Shown piece after piece: positions 1-7,600 of a stretch of DNA of 28,882 nt. The DNA is from a virus. Under the pieces are notes generated by a model. It searched no databases, was not told the origin of the DNA, and was given only the letters and a program-made list of their open reading frames with translations. Location: the IMG/VR virus record IMGVR_UViG_3300017756_000070, positions 1 through 28,882 of that record; one strand, written 5' to 3'. Within the stretch, counting starts at the first letter, position 1. Every line of letters starts with the position of its first letter. A program made the position numbers and the translations under genes.

Positions 1-113
1 AATAGTTTTAAATACACTTATCGGCTTGTTGGTTAAACGATAAAAAACTTAAAGATAACCAAACTTCTTAAAAGATTAAGAACAAAAAAAGTTCACGATA
101 GTTTTTTTTAAGA

Positions 114-140
114 TTGAGATAATCGCTAAAGCAGTATAAT
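114..140 (+). promoter_or_regulatory. Candidate sigma-70 promoter, plus strand
   Basis: TTGAGA at 114-119 is followed after 15 bases by a perfect TATAAT at 135-140. The spacing is short but tolerated by sigma-70. It would drive transcription rightward, against all genes in the window, into the gene-free spacer and the end of the lysozyme gene. The opposite arm gives TTGAGA-N17-TACTAT on the minus strand (319-291), a weaker match. Confidence 0.35.
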
Positions 141-202
141 AGCCTGTTGAAGTAATTACAAAATGCAAAGTAATTAATTGTTTTTGTAATGTGGAGATAC
201 AG

Positions 203-232
203 ATGATGAAACACAAGCGTTCTTATACATAA
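203..232 (+). other. Possible 9-residue leader peptide
   Basis: The frame ATG ATG AAA CAC AAG CGT TCT TAT ACA TAA encodes MMKHKRSYT. A GGAG at 193-196 sits six bases before the first ATG and nine before the second. It lies about 60 bases downstream of the candidate plus-strand promoter. Its size makes chance likely; it is recorded because ribosome-binding site, start and promoter line up. Confidence 0.15.
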
Positions 233-331
233 GTCTAAAAATTACATTCTAGAAAGATGATATTTTGGCAGAGTATCTTGTAGGCATACAATAGTAATAA
301 TAGCCTAGCATTATCTCAATCTTAAGAGAAA

Positions 332-766
332 CTAATTCTCTTCTATAACTAGTCGGTAGTTTCTATCGGCTCGTTTTTTTACTTGTACCGCATAAGTAGA
401 ATCTAACAACTCTTCACCAGCTAGTTCAAAATTTCTTTCTTCCATAGCTTCAAGCATCTTAGTAAATCTACACAATCTTTTGATACCAAGATTAAAACAC
501 ATATCTGCTAAGACTAATCTTACGTTGTAAGGCATGGATTGCCAAAAAGGTATGTTCCTATCTAAATCTGCAAAGACACCATCCATGTCATTCTTTAACA
601 TTAACTCGGCTTCATCAATAGATATGCCATTATCTTCAATATTACGCCCTGCACCAATTGTCCATTTTTGACTTGTACACTGATACATTTTAAGTTCCAT
701 GCCTTCATTCTTGATAAGCATTTCTTTTAAATCATCAATTAGTTCTTTGGTAACACCTGTTTCCAT
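332..766 (-). CDS. T4-type lysozyme (endolysin, GH24)
   Basis: This enzyme hydrolyses the peptidoglycan glycan strand at the end of infection. The family active site is visible: E21 in KNEG, then C30 and T36 in the TIGAGRN stretch. The spacing of 9 and 15 residues is the same as E11-D20-T26 of T4 lysozyme. Position 30, aspartate in T4, is cysteine here, as in many environmental phage lysozymes. The C-terminal half has the typical MCFNLG and STYAVQV...RADR signatures. There is no signal peptide, so it depends on the holin encoded directly upstream (ATG overlaps the holin stop at 766). It is the last gene of the lysis cluster. Confidence 0.93.
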   Translation of the reverse strand: METGVTKELIDDLKEMLIKNEGMELKMYQCTSQKWTIGAGRNIEDNGISIDEAELMLKNDMDGVFADLDRNIPFWQSMPYNVRLVLADMCFNLGIKRLCRFTKMLEAMEERNFELAGEELLDSTYAVQVKKRADRNYRLVIEEN

Positions 767-1188
767 TATGGTTTATATGAATCTTTAATGTTTTCTTCTC
801 GCATGTTGTTTCTTGCAACGCCTTTGAATTTTTCAAAACTTCGCATACCACCTAAACCCAACATTGATAATGTTAAAGTCATAAGACCTTCAGTATCAAT
901 ATCAGGTGGCACTATATCAATCGTAAATGTCCACACTACCCAATTCAGTATTGGTGCTAAAAAATATGCCCATGCTAATCCCAATGCGCATATCCACATG
1001 ATGGCAGGTCTAGCACCTGCGACAAAGATAGAACCATGTTTTGCTTGTGCTAGATTTATTTCATTTTGTGATTTTTGCAAATCTATCATTTGTGATTTGA
1101 TACTTGCTTCTAATTCCATACGCTTCGTTTTATCAGGTATGGCTTTACCGATTAAATCACTAATTGGTTTAAAAAATTTATCAATCAT
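766..1188 (-). CDS. Holin of the GTA/3TM type
   Basis: This is probably the membrane protein that forms the lesion releasing the lysozyme. A charged, helical N-terminal region (residues 1-50) is followed by the FVAGARPAIMW signature, a hydrophobic segment running to about residue 95, and a last hydrophobic stretch LMTLTLSMLGLGGMR ending in EKFKG. RP-x-W after a helical domain and the LGLGGMRxxEK ending are hallmarks of the GTA holin 3TM family. It overlaps the previous reading frame by 8 bases and the lysozyme by one, which suggests translational coupling. Confidence 0.85.
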   Translation of the reverse strand: MIDKFFKPISDLIGKAIPDKTKRMELEASIKSQMIDLQKSQNEINLAQAKHGSIFVAGARPAIMWICALGLAWAYFLAPILNWVVWTFTIDIVPPDIDTEGLMTLTLSMLGLGGMRSFEKFKGVARNNMREENIKDSYKP

Positions 1189-1561
1189 CTTCTTTGCCCT
1201 CTAATATGTTTTTTAATTTTTGTCGCTTTTCATAAGCAGAATCTTGGTGTAAGTCTTTATCAACTATCTTTTCTAATTTAAGAGATTCAATCTTGGTATT
1301 GCTGATATAACGCCATGTATAGCCATCACGACCATAAACACCAAAAACAGTAGTACCCATGCCTATTTTGATTATCATGGCTTGTTCGCCATCTAATAAG
1401 ACCTTATCGCCTTCGTTGAATTGTGAGTTTAGTTTGAATTTAAGACCTTTGATAAAAGATACCGAATAATCTTTAAGAGCAAGACCTCCTAAGACACTTG
1501 CTAGAAATATTGAGATTTCAACATAATATTCTTCAAGGTTCATTTCAAATGAAGAAAGCAT
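1181..1561 (-). CDS. Small membrane protein with MscS-like beta domain
   Basis: The protein has one hydrophobic segment near the N-terminus (about residues 13-33, ISIFLASVLGGLAL), then a beta-rich domain containing FNEGDKVLLDGEQAMIIKIG and later YISNTKIESLKLEK. GD-V-x-x-G followed by a glycine-rich strand and a (P/S)N-x-x-I turn resembles the beta domain of small-conductance mechanosensitive channels. The C-terminus is charged. It sits between the XhlA-like protein and the holin, so a role in lysis or membrane response is plausible but inferred. The first ATG (1561) overlaps the upstream stop; Met7 (1543), one base after that stop, is an equally good start. Neither has a clear Shine-Dalgarno sequence. 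Confidence 0.6.
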   Translation of the reverse strand: MLSSFEMNLEEYYVEISIFLASVLGGLALKDYSVSFIKGLKFKLNSQFNEGDKVLLDGEQAMIIKIGMGTTVFGVYGRDGYTWRYISNTKIESLKLEKIVDKDLHQDSAYEKRQKLKNILEGKEDD

Positions 1562-1781
1562 TGATTACTAATGAAGATAGTAGACCGATAACAATACCTG
1601 CTATCTGCCAAAGTCTTTTGTTTGTGGTGTTTATATCAGATTCTATAGAATCCAATCTGCGAAAGTTTTCTTTCCACTTTTGTTCACAAACTCTTTCATG
1701 CCTATCAAGGGCATTAGCTACTTGTTCAACTGTAGGTCTTTTAGTCGATTGTTTTTGTTTCGCTGTCTGCTGCTTCTTCAT
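1545..1781 (-). CDS. XhlA-like small membrane protein
   Basis: This 78-residue protein has a basic N-terminus, a central amphipathic, probably coiled-coil part (about 16-55, rich in R, E, K and D) and one C-terminal transmembrane segment (LWQIAGIVIGLLSSLVINAFFI). The layout matches XhlA/hemolysin-like lysis accessory proteins and other phage bitopic lysis proteins. Sequence identity to a named family cannot be claimed by eye. It overlaps the previous gene by 41 bases, a long overlap, and no strong ribosome-binding site decides the start; AGG lies immediately before the ATG. Confidence 0.6.
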   Translation of the reverse strand: MKKQQTAKQKQSTKRPTVEQVANALDRHERVCEQKWKENFRRLDSIESDINTTNKRLWQIAGIVIGLLSSLVINAFFI

Positions 1782-2010
1782 CCTGAATCATTGATTGTTC
1801 AAATCCTTTAATCAGAATGTTTTTATAATCACTAAGGCAGACAAATGAATCATAAGCATCTTGTAAAGAATTAAGTTGTTTTGCTGTTGCTCTTAATTTA
1901 AGTGCAATATCCCTTTGTTCGTCAGTCAGTTCAGAAGATTTATATTCTCTTTCATTAAAAGTAATGAGAGTCGGTTCTTCTGTAGACTCTATGTTTTTTG
2001 TTTCATCCAT
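1741..2010 (-). CDS. Small acidic phage protein of unknown function
   Basis: This protein has a strand-like segment (ITFNEREYKSSELTDEQ) followed by a long helix to about residue 70 and an acidic tail. The pattern of a short beta motif with 'x-F-x-x-x-E-Y-x-x-x-x-L-x-x-E' and then a helical hairpin resembles a short protein family commonly found near tail fibre and lysis genes of marine T4-like phages (DUF6447-like). I recognise the layout, not a function. It follows the 117-residue virion protein by 26 bases and overlaps the XhlA-like gene. Confidence 0.6.
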   Translation of the reverse strand: MDETKNIESTEEPTLITFNEREYKSSELTDEQRDIALKLRATAKQLNSLQDAYDSFVCLSDYKNILIKGFEQSMIQDEEAADSETKTID

Positions 2011-2036
2011 AGTTTATTGTACAAAAATTATTCTGT

Positions 2037-2390
2037 TTAGCCTATAGTTTTTGTTTGCACTACAGGATTTACCAATTCGTCAATCTGAGCATCAAGACCA
2101 GCTTTTATATTGGTAACTGCTTCTTCACCCATAGCTGCTTCAACCCAACCTTGTACGTCACTTGCAGTTAAATCTGCAAAAGCAGTAAAGTCTGATAAGT
2201 CAGAAGTATCTAAAGATTGTGTACCATATACTGAAGCAGTAGCAGGTACATCGTTACCTTGCATATCTTTTACAGTATTAGCATCATCTTCAGCGTTTAA
2301 TCGCCAATGTACGTTAAAGACAGTATCAGCGTTGCTGTCTATTTTTTTAACATCTACAGTTTTAACATCCCATGTATAGTTAATTGCCAT
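2037..2390 (-). CDS. Fibre-adjacent virion-associated protein (DUF7936-like)
   Basis: This 117-residue protein starts MAINYTWDVKTVDVK and continues with a VHWRLNA segment, a YGTQSL segment, FTAFADLTASDVQGWVE and a helical C-terminus. This order is typical of a small protein family encoded next to fibre genes in marine myo- and siphoviruses, usually annotated as structural or hypothetical. No catalytic motif is visible. The start is well supported: GAGG at 2397-2400 precedes the ATG by six bases, using the same GAGGTAAAA-type ribosome-binding site as the tail tube and capsid starts. It overlaps the preceding fibre gene by 11 bases. Confidence 0.7.
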   Translation of the reverse strand: MAINYTWDVKTVDVKKIDSNADTVFNVHWRLNAEDDANTVKDMQGNDVPATASVYGTQSLDTSDLSDFTAFADLTASDVQGWVEAAMGEEAVTNIKAGLDAQIDELVNPVVQTKTIG

Positions 2391-3219
2391 TTTTTACCTC
2401 GTTAATTTGTGTTTGTAAATCTTCTATTATAGCTTGTTGTTCTTGGATTGCTTTTGTTAATAAAGGTACTAATTTGCTTTGGTCTATGCCTTGATATTCA
2501 GGATTGCCTTCATCATCAACAGCATCCTTTGTGCCTGATATTGCTTCTGGAACAATATCTGAAACTTCATGTGCTAAAAATCCATCTACTATTTTGTCTG
2601 CATCAACTATAAAATTAAATCTTGCAGGTTTTAGTTGTTTAACTCTAGATAGAGCATCAAACTCATAATTAACATTTTCTTTAAGTCTATAATCAGAGGT
2701 AGTTCCAAAAGCAGTTCCAGAACCAGATGTTTGTATATAACCTACTTGTGCGGGTGTGCCGTCAGTACCATTTACAAAAGCCATAACATTTCTTGCTGCT
2801 GTGCCGTTACCACCGATTCTAATATTTCCCGCTTTTTTTATTTGTATGCCGTCTTGTGCTGCTAAATAACTAGCAGAAGTCATACCACATAAAATATCAC
2901 CAAGATAATTAATTCTAATTCTTTCTGAACCTGCTGTACCATCATAAATTGTGTAAGCAGAATTAGCACCGCCAATATCAATGCCTGTATAAAAAATTCT
3001 ATTTGGTGTTTGGTAATTAGTAGAAACAGAGCTACCTGAGTTTGTTGTTTGCATAAATGTAGCAGCGTTCCCAGAAGAACTAAACACATGAAGATTTGAA
3101 GTTGGACTAGAAGTACCAATCCCTACTCGTTCGCTACTGTCTATAGTGATAGCAGTAGCATCGCCATTATCAACAATGCTTGGCGTACTTGAAAGTTCTA
3201 CAGGTATTTTTGTTGTCAT
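2380..3219 (-). CDS. Tail fibre/spike with S74 intramolecular chaperone (short)
   Basis: The N-terminus carries fibre-shaft motifs (TAITIDSSERVGIGTSSP) and the C-terminal third is a peptidase S74 / endosialidase-chaperone domain: DYRLKENVNY, then FLAHEVSDIVPEA and a coiled-coil end (LVPLLTKAIQEQQAIIEDL). In this family the domain trimerises and cleaves itself from the mature fibre; the Ser before the cleavage is in TTSDYRLKEN. The gene begins with an ATGA overlap of the previous fibre gene and shares its N-terminal motif and C-terminal domain, so the two look like paralogues. It probably contributes to host-receptor binding. Confidence 0.85.
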   Translation of the reverse strand: MTTKIPVELSSTPSIVDNGDATAITIDSSERVGIGTSSPTSNLHVFSSSGNAATFMQTTNSGSSVSTNYQTPNRIFYTGIDIGGANSAYTIYDGTAGSERIRINYLGDILCGMTSASYLAAQDGIQIKKAGNIRIGGNGTAARNVMAFVNGTDGTPAQVGYIQTSGSGTAFGTTSDYRLKENVNYEFDALSRVKQLKPARFNFIVDADKIVDGFLAHEVSDIVPEAISGTKDAVDDEGNPEYQGIDQSKLVPLLTKAIQEQQAIIEDLQTQINEVKNGN

Positions 3220-4625
3220 GCTTCTAAGACCTCTATTCTAGCTTTCAAATCATCTATAATTTCTTGTTGTTCTTGGATTGCTTTCATTAGATAAACAGTC
3301 ATACCACTTGGGTTAAACCAATGTTTACCATCTATAGGATTTATTGGATATGCTTCTGGAAACTTATCTACTTCATTTTGTGCTATATAACCTTTTATTT
3401 CTTTTTTATTTTCATCACTTTTATATGTAAAAGTAGAAGGTTTTATATTTTTAAAACTTTCTAAAACATTTTCATCCCAATTTTTTACATTTTCTTTAAA
3501 GGCTATATCAGAACCACTTTGAGAAAAAGTTGTGCCACTTGAATTACTTAGTATGTAGCCATTTCCATTTCCAGAGCTATTAAATATATACAATGGAAAG
3601 TAATTATTAGATGAATCTGGTATTGTAACAAGTCCTGAATAACTACCACCGATATTTCCTATGTGTAAACCATGAGTAGCATTTGCATCTATTGAAACTT
3701 TATAACCTGAATGTGGACTTGTGGTTCCAATTCCAACCTTTCCAGAGCTATCAATTCTCATTCTTTCTGCTGCAACAGCAGATTGTGGTCTTGTTATGAA
3801 AACCAAATCTGCACCGTAATCACTATTTGTTCCATTCTTCACACAAGCGATACCTGTACCTGCGTTTACATGATAACCGTTAGCACTTGTGTAAAAAGCT
3901 AATCCAGAAGCGTTACTTGCAGCTCCTGTGTCATTTTTTATTACTTGAGTATGCCAAGATGAATCAGCCGCATTAAAAGTTGTGCTATCTGCAGTAGAAA
4001 TGTGTAATTTTGCGTTAGGAGAAGTAGTATTGATACCAACCTGTCCAGAAGAATCAATTCTCATTCTTTCTGCTGCATTTGTTCTAAAAGCCATGTGATT
4101 ATCAGCATGGTCATAACTGATTCTGCCTACATCATTGTCGTCAGTGTCGCCAAAATCTATAAAAGTTTCTGCTGTATTGGCAACATTAAATCTTAGCCCA
4201 TCTTGGTCTCCATGAGATATATTTAATTTCATTGAAGGACTTGAAGTTCCCAGACCTAAATTACCATTAGAATCAATACGAAATCTTTCTGCTGCATTGA
4301 CACCAAAACTTAAAGAATTATTACTATGGTTGTAGTTTAGATAACCTACATCGCTATCATCATTATCGCCAAACAAAAGCTGTATTTGTGAACTATTACT
4401 GCCTAAAAATTGTATTCCATGATTCCCTGAACCTTCTATAACAAGTTCGTCTGCATTAGCATCAGCAGAACCGCTTGACTCTCCAGACTTAACATGAAGT
4501 TTGCCTAAAGGTGAAGTTTCTCCGATTCCAACATTCTCACTACTATCAATCGTGATAGCAGTAGAATCAGAACTGTCTGATACACCTGTGTTTAATAAAC
4601 CTCTTGATACTTTTGTGATTGCCAT
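3216..4625 (-). CDS. Tail fibre/spike with S74 intramolecular chaperone (long)
   Basis: This 469-residue fibre has three to four copies of the shaft motif ERMRIDSSGxVGIGTTSP (ending each repeat block) separated by varied beta segments such as DNDDSDVGYLNYNH and DTDDNDVGRISYDH. A C-terminal S74 domain follows: SDIAFKENVKNW, GYIAQNEVDKFPEAYP and YLMKAIQEQQEIIDDL. S74 domains act as a trimerisation chaperone that is removed by self-cleavage. It follows the giant fibre gene by 9 bases and overlaps the next fibre gene by four. The repeat blocks suggest growth by internal duplication. Confidence 0.87.
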   Translation of the reverse strand: MAITKVSRGLLNTGVSDSSDSTAITIDSSENVGIGETSPLGKLHVKSGESSGSADANADELVIEGSGNHGIQFLGSNSSQIQLLFGDNDDSDVGYLNYNHSNNSLSFGVNAAERFRIDSNGNLGLGTSSPSMKLNISHGDQDGLRFNVANTAETFIDFGDTDDNDVGRISYDHADNHMAFRTNAAERMRIDSSGQVGINTTSPNAKLHISTADSTTFNAADSSWHTQVIKNDTGAASNASGLAFYTSANGYHVNAGTGIACVKNGTNSDYGADLVFITRPQSAVAAERMRIDSSGKVGIGTTSPHSGYKVSIDANATHGLHIGNIGGSYSGLVTIPDSSNNYFPLYIFNSSGNGNGYILSNSSGTTFSQSGSDIAFKENVKNWDENVLESFKNIKPSTFTYKSDENKKEIKGYIAQNEVDKFPEAYPINPIDGKHWFNPSGMTVYLMKAIQEQQEIIDDLKARIEVLEA

Positions 4626-4634
4626 TAGTCTATT

Positions 4635-7600
4635 TTACCCTATTAAATAACCTGAAAAAGAATTGAAATCTGCATAAAAAGTGAAACCATCTGTTGCTAT
4701 TGCACTACCAAATTGAACTTTAACAGTGTCATTTGCAGACAAAGATACGACTCCACTAGCCGCAATATTATTATAATCTGCGTTTGCACTCTCATCGTTG
4801 ATTGTATTATGTGGTGCGAAAATTATGTCATCAGAACCACCTGATGTTTTTACTAATTGACCTCTAAAATATCTTGCAGTCTTACTATTTGATGCAGGAG
4901 ATAGGAAAAAACTAAAGTGATACAGTCCTGTCACAGGTGCGGTAAATATACCTGTTGAAGCATTGTAATGAGAGCCAATATTGACTCTGGCATTACTAAA
5001 AACAAAAGTTTCTGAACCTGCTACAGTTCCATCTCCACTAAAAGTACCAGAAGTTGCTTCAAATGCAGGTTGGTATGGCATTGTTACACGACCTGCATTA
5101 TCTATAGCCATACGTTCAGTGCCACCTGTATCAAATCTAATTTTATCTTCGTCAGAAGATTCTTCTACTTGTACCTTAGTATCGCCATCTGCATCTGATA
5201 ATTGTGTAGCTGTGCTGATGTCAGTATTAGTAGCAGTAACAGCTTCTACTAAAACACCTGTTGGTGGTGCGGTAGAAAATGTCAGTGTTGTGCCACTAAC
5301 AGAATAATTAGACTTACTTTGATAAACACCATCAAAATAAACCGATACATTGTTTTCATGTACAGGTGCAGTTGATAACGTCAAAGTAGTATCACTACCA
5401 TCACCTGTCATAGTGTTTAAAGTATTGTTTGAACCGCCAACAGTAGTTGTAGAATGATAAACAGTTATGACCCTACCATTAGCAGGTGCAGTAGCAAAAG
5501 TTAAAGTTGTGCCAGATACTGAGTAAACATTTTGTGCTTGAAAGACACCATCAATAAACACCATTAAATTGTTTTCTGTGCTTGGTGCAGTGCTTAATGT
5601 AAAGGTAGTATCAGAACCATCACCTGTAAAAATGTTGGTGTCCATATTAGTTCCAGAACCACCACCGCTACCTGCAATTGCACCCCATTCTGTAGAATAA
5701 CCTTCAAACTGTCCTGTTTCAGAATTGTATCTGAACATACCAGCAACAGGACTACCATTTCTTTGTGATGTATTACCGACAGGTACTTTGATTGAATCAG
5801 TACCAGATAACGTCATGTTGGTAAATGTTGGACTGTCAGATGTTGCCACTGCTTGTCCAATAGAAACTGCTGTACCAGATACAGAAACGCCTGTACCAGC
5901 AGTTAAAGTAGTAATGTTACCTGTACCATCAAAACTAACACCATTAATGGTTCTAGCGGTTTCTAAGGCGGTTGCAGTACCTGCATTACCAGAAGCATTA
6001 CCTGTTACGTTACCTGTTACGTTACCTGTTACATTACCTGTAAGTGTATTTACAATAAGATTAGCTGCTGCATAACCTGTAGCACCTGTATTTACTGTAG
6101 TAGAAGGTACTGTTTGTGTATCAACAAATAATCTAAAAGTGTTATCAGTTGAAGCATCGTAAAATAAACCAGCATACTTGGTAGTCGCTGATTCTACATA
6201 CTTGCCATAGAATCCAAAGTCAGTTGAATTACCTGTATTGGCATTTGTTAAACCTGTAAAGTTGTTATCTGTAACTACAGAACCTGTTTGGGTTGTTGTA
6301 CCTGTTACAGTTAAATTACCAGATACAGTTAAATCGTTAGAAACAGTAACATCATTGGGTAAACCTACAGTTACAGTGCCACTACTTTCTGCGACTTCTA
6401 CTTCATTGGAAGTTCCTGAAAATGTTATTGTGCCACCTAAAGATGTAGCAGTTGAATTAGAACCATCCGATACTGTTATCGTACTATTTGCTAATTTAGA
6501 GTTTGCAATAGAACCTGCTAGTTGTGCATTAGTAATTGTTCCTGACAAACTACTTGTCGGATAGTTAGTTGCATCTGATAAGTCAAAAGCTGGTGTAGCA
6601 TCACTAGCACCTAAAGCTAAACTAACGCCACCATAAGATACAGTTGAATTAGCTAGTTTTGCATTTGCAATACTACCTGCTAATTGTGCATTTGTTATTG
6701 TTCCAGAAAGACTTGATGTTGGATAATTTGTGGCATCGCTTAAATCAAATGCAGGTGTTGCATCTGAAGCACCCAATGCTAATGAAACTCCACCAAAAGA
6801 TACAGTGCTGTTTGCTAGTTTAGAATTAGCAATAGAACCAGCTAACATTGTATTTGTTACTGTTCCTGAATCACCTGTACCAATTAAATTACCTGTGGTT
6901 GTCGGTAAAGTTAAAGTTACATTACCACTAAATGCTGAATGTGCTGGTGCTTGTAATCTTGCATAGTGTGCATTAGATACTTCACAATAAAAATCTATAT
7001 TAGATTGTGTACCGCCATTTTTGATTGCAATAGCACCTTGTGATATTACAACGCCATTAGTAGAACCACCGCCTACACCTAAAGATGTTGTTATTTCTGT
7101 GTCACTAGGCAAACCTATTGTTACTGCTGCGGTTTCTGAACCACTGCCTGATACTTCAATTTCATTGCTTGTACCAGCTATAGTGGCTATATAGTTGCCT
7201 GTTGTATCAGTGCCTAATGCAATTGAATTTGCTTGTATTGTAGTTGATATAGTAATACCAGCAGAACCATCAAAGTTTGCAGTACCAACCACATCACCAG
7301 ACAATGCTATTGCTCTTGCAGTAGTTAAAGTATCAGCAGAACCTGTTACATTTCCTGTGACATTACCTGTAACATCACCTGTCAAATTCCCTGTCACATT
7401 ACCTGTAACATTGCCTTCAAGATTAGCAACTAAAGTACCAACAGAATAACCTGTGCCACTTACATTTACAGTTGTAGTAGGTTCAGCTTGTAAATCTTTA
7501 AATAGTTTAAATTTGCCACTATCGTTTGCATCCCTAAATAAACCTGCATATAAGTCTTGTGAACCTGATGTATCGTATAAACCATAAAAACCTATATCTA

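Larger units (their letters stand above)
108..325. repeat. 16-bp perfect inverted repeat around a 186-base spacer
   Basis: The sequence TTAAGATTGAGATAAT at 108-123 recurs exactly as its reverse complement at 310-325. Each copy carries TTGAGA, one base off the sigma-70 -35 consensus, pointing inward. A ten-base direct repeat, ATAATAGCCT, occurs inside at 136-145 and 297-306. Either a large stem-loop or two regulator/polymerase sites facing each other would explain the arrangement. Confidence 0.75.
1..331. other. Non-coding end of the lysis operon
   Basis: This stretch has no ordinary-sized gene on either strand. It is very AT-rich and holds several small dyads: TTGGTTA/TAACCAA (29-35 and 56-62), GAAC-A7-GTTC (80-94), and AAGAGAA/TTCTCTT around the lysozyme stop codon (324-330 and 336-342). 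It also holds a longer 16-bp inverted repeat, listed separately. A 9-codon plus-strand reading frame at 203-232 has a GGAG six bases before its ATG. No hairpin is followed by a convincing U-run in the direction of the lysis genes, so I cannot name a late terminator here. Confidence 0.6.

Noticed and set aside
788-1204. Long plus-strand open frame opposite the holin gene
   Set aside because: It is antisense to a clear GTA-type holin, has no family motif and no ribosome-binding site; the other plus-strand frames over the fibre and hub genes (for example 4981-5307, 5725-6075, 8419-8754, 14215-14679) are likewise low-complexity shadows of the repeat-rich minus-strand genes.
1797-1820. tRNA-like TTCAAATCC motif
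   Set aside because: It lies inside a coding region, and no acceptor stem, anticodon arm or D-arm can be drawn around it. No tRNA was found in the window.
6003-6045. Minisatellite or recombination hot spot (ACATTACCTGTTACG-type repeats)
   Set aside because: The DNA repeat is explained by the coded GNVTGN shaft repeat of the fibre; a second array lies at about 7340-7430.
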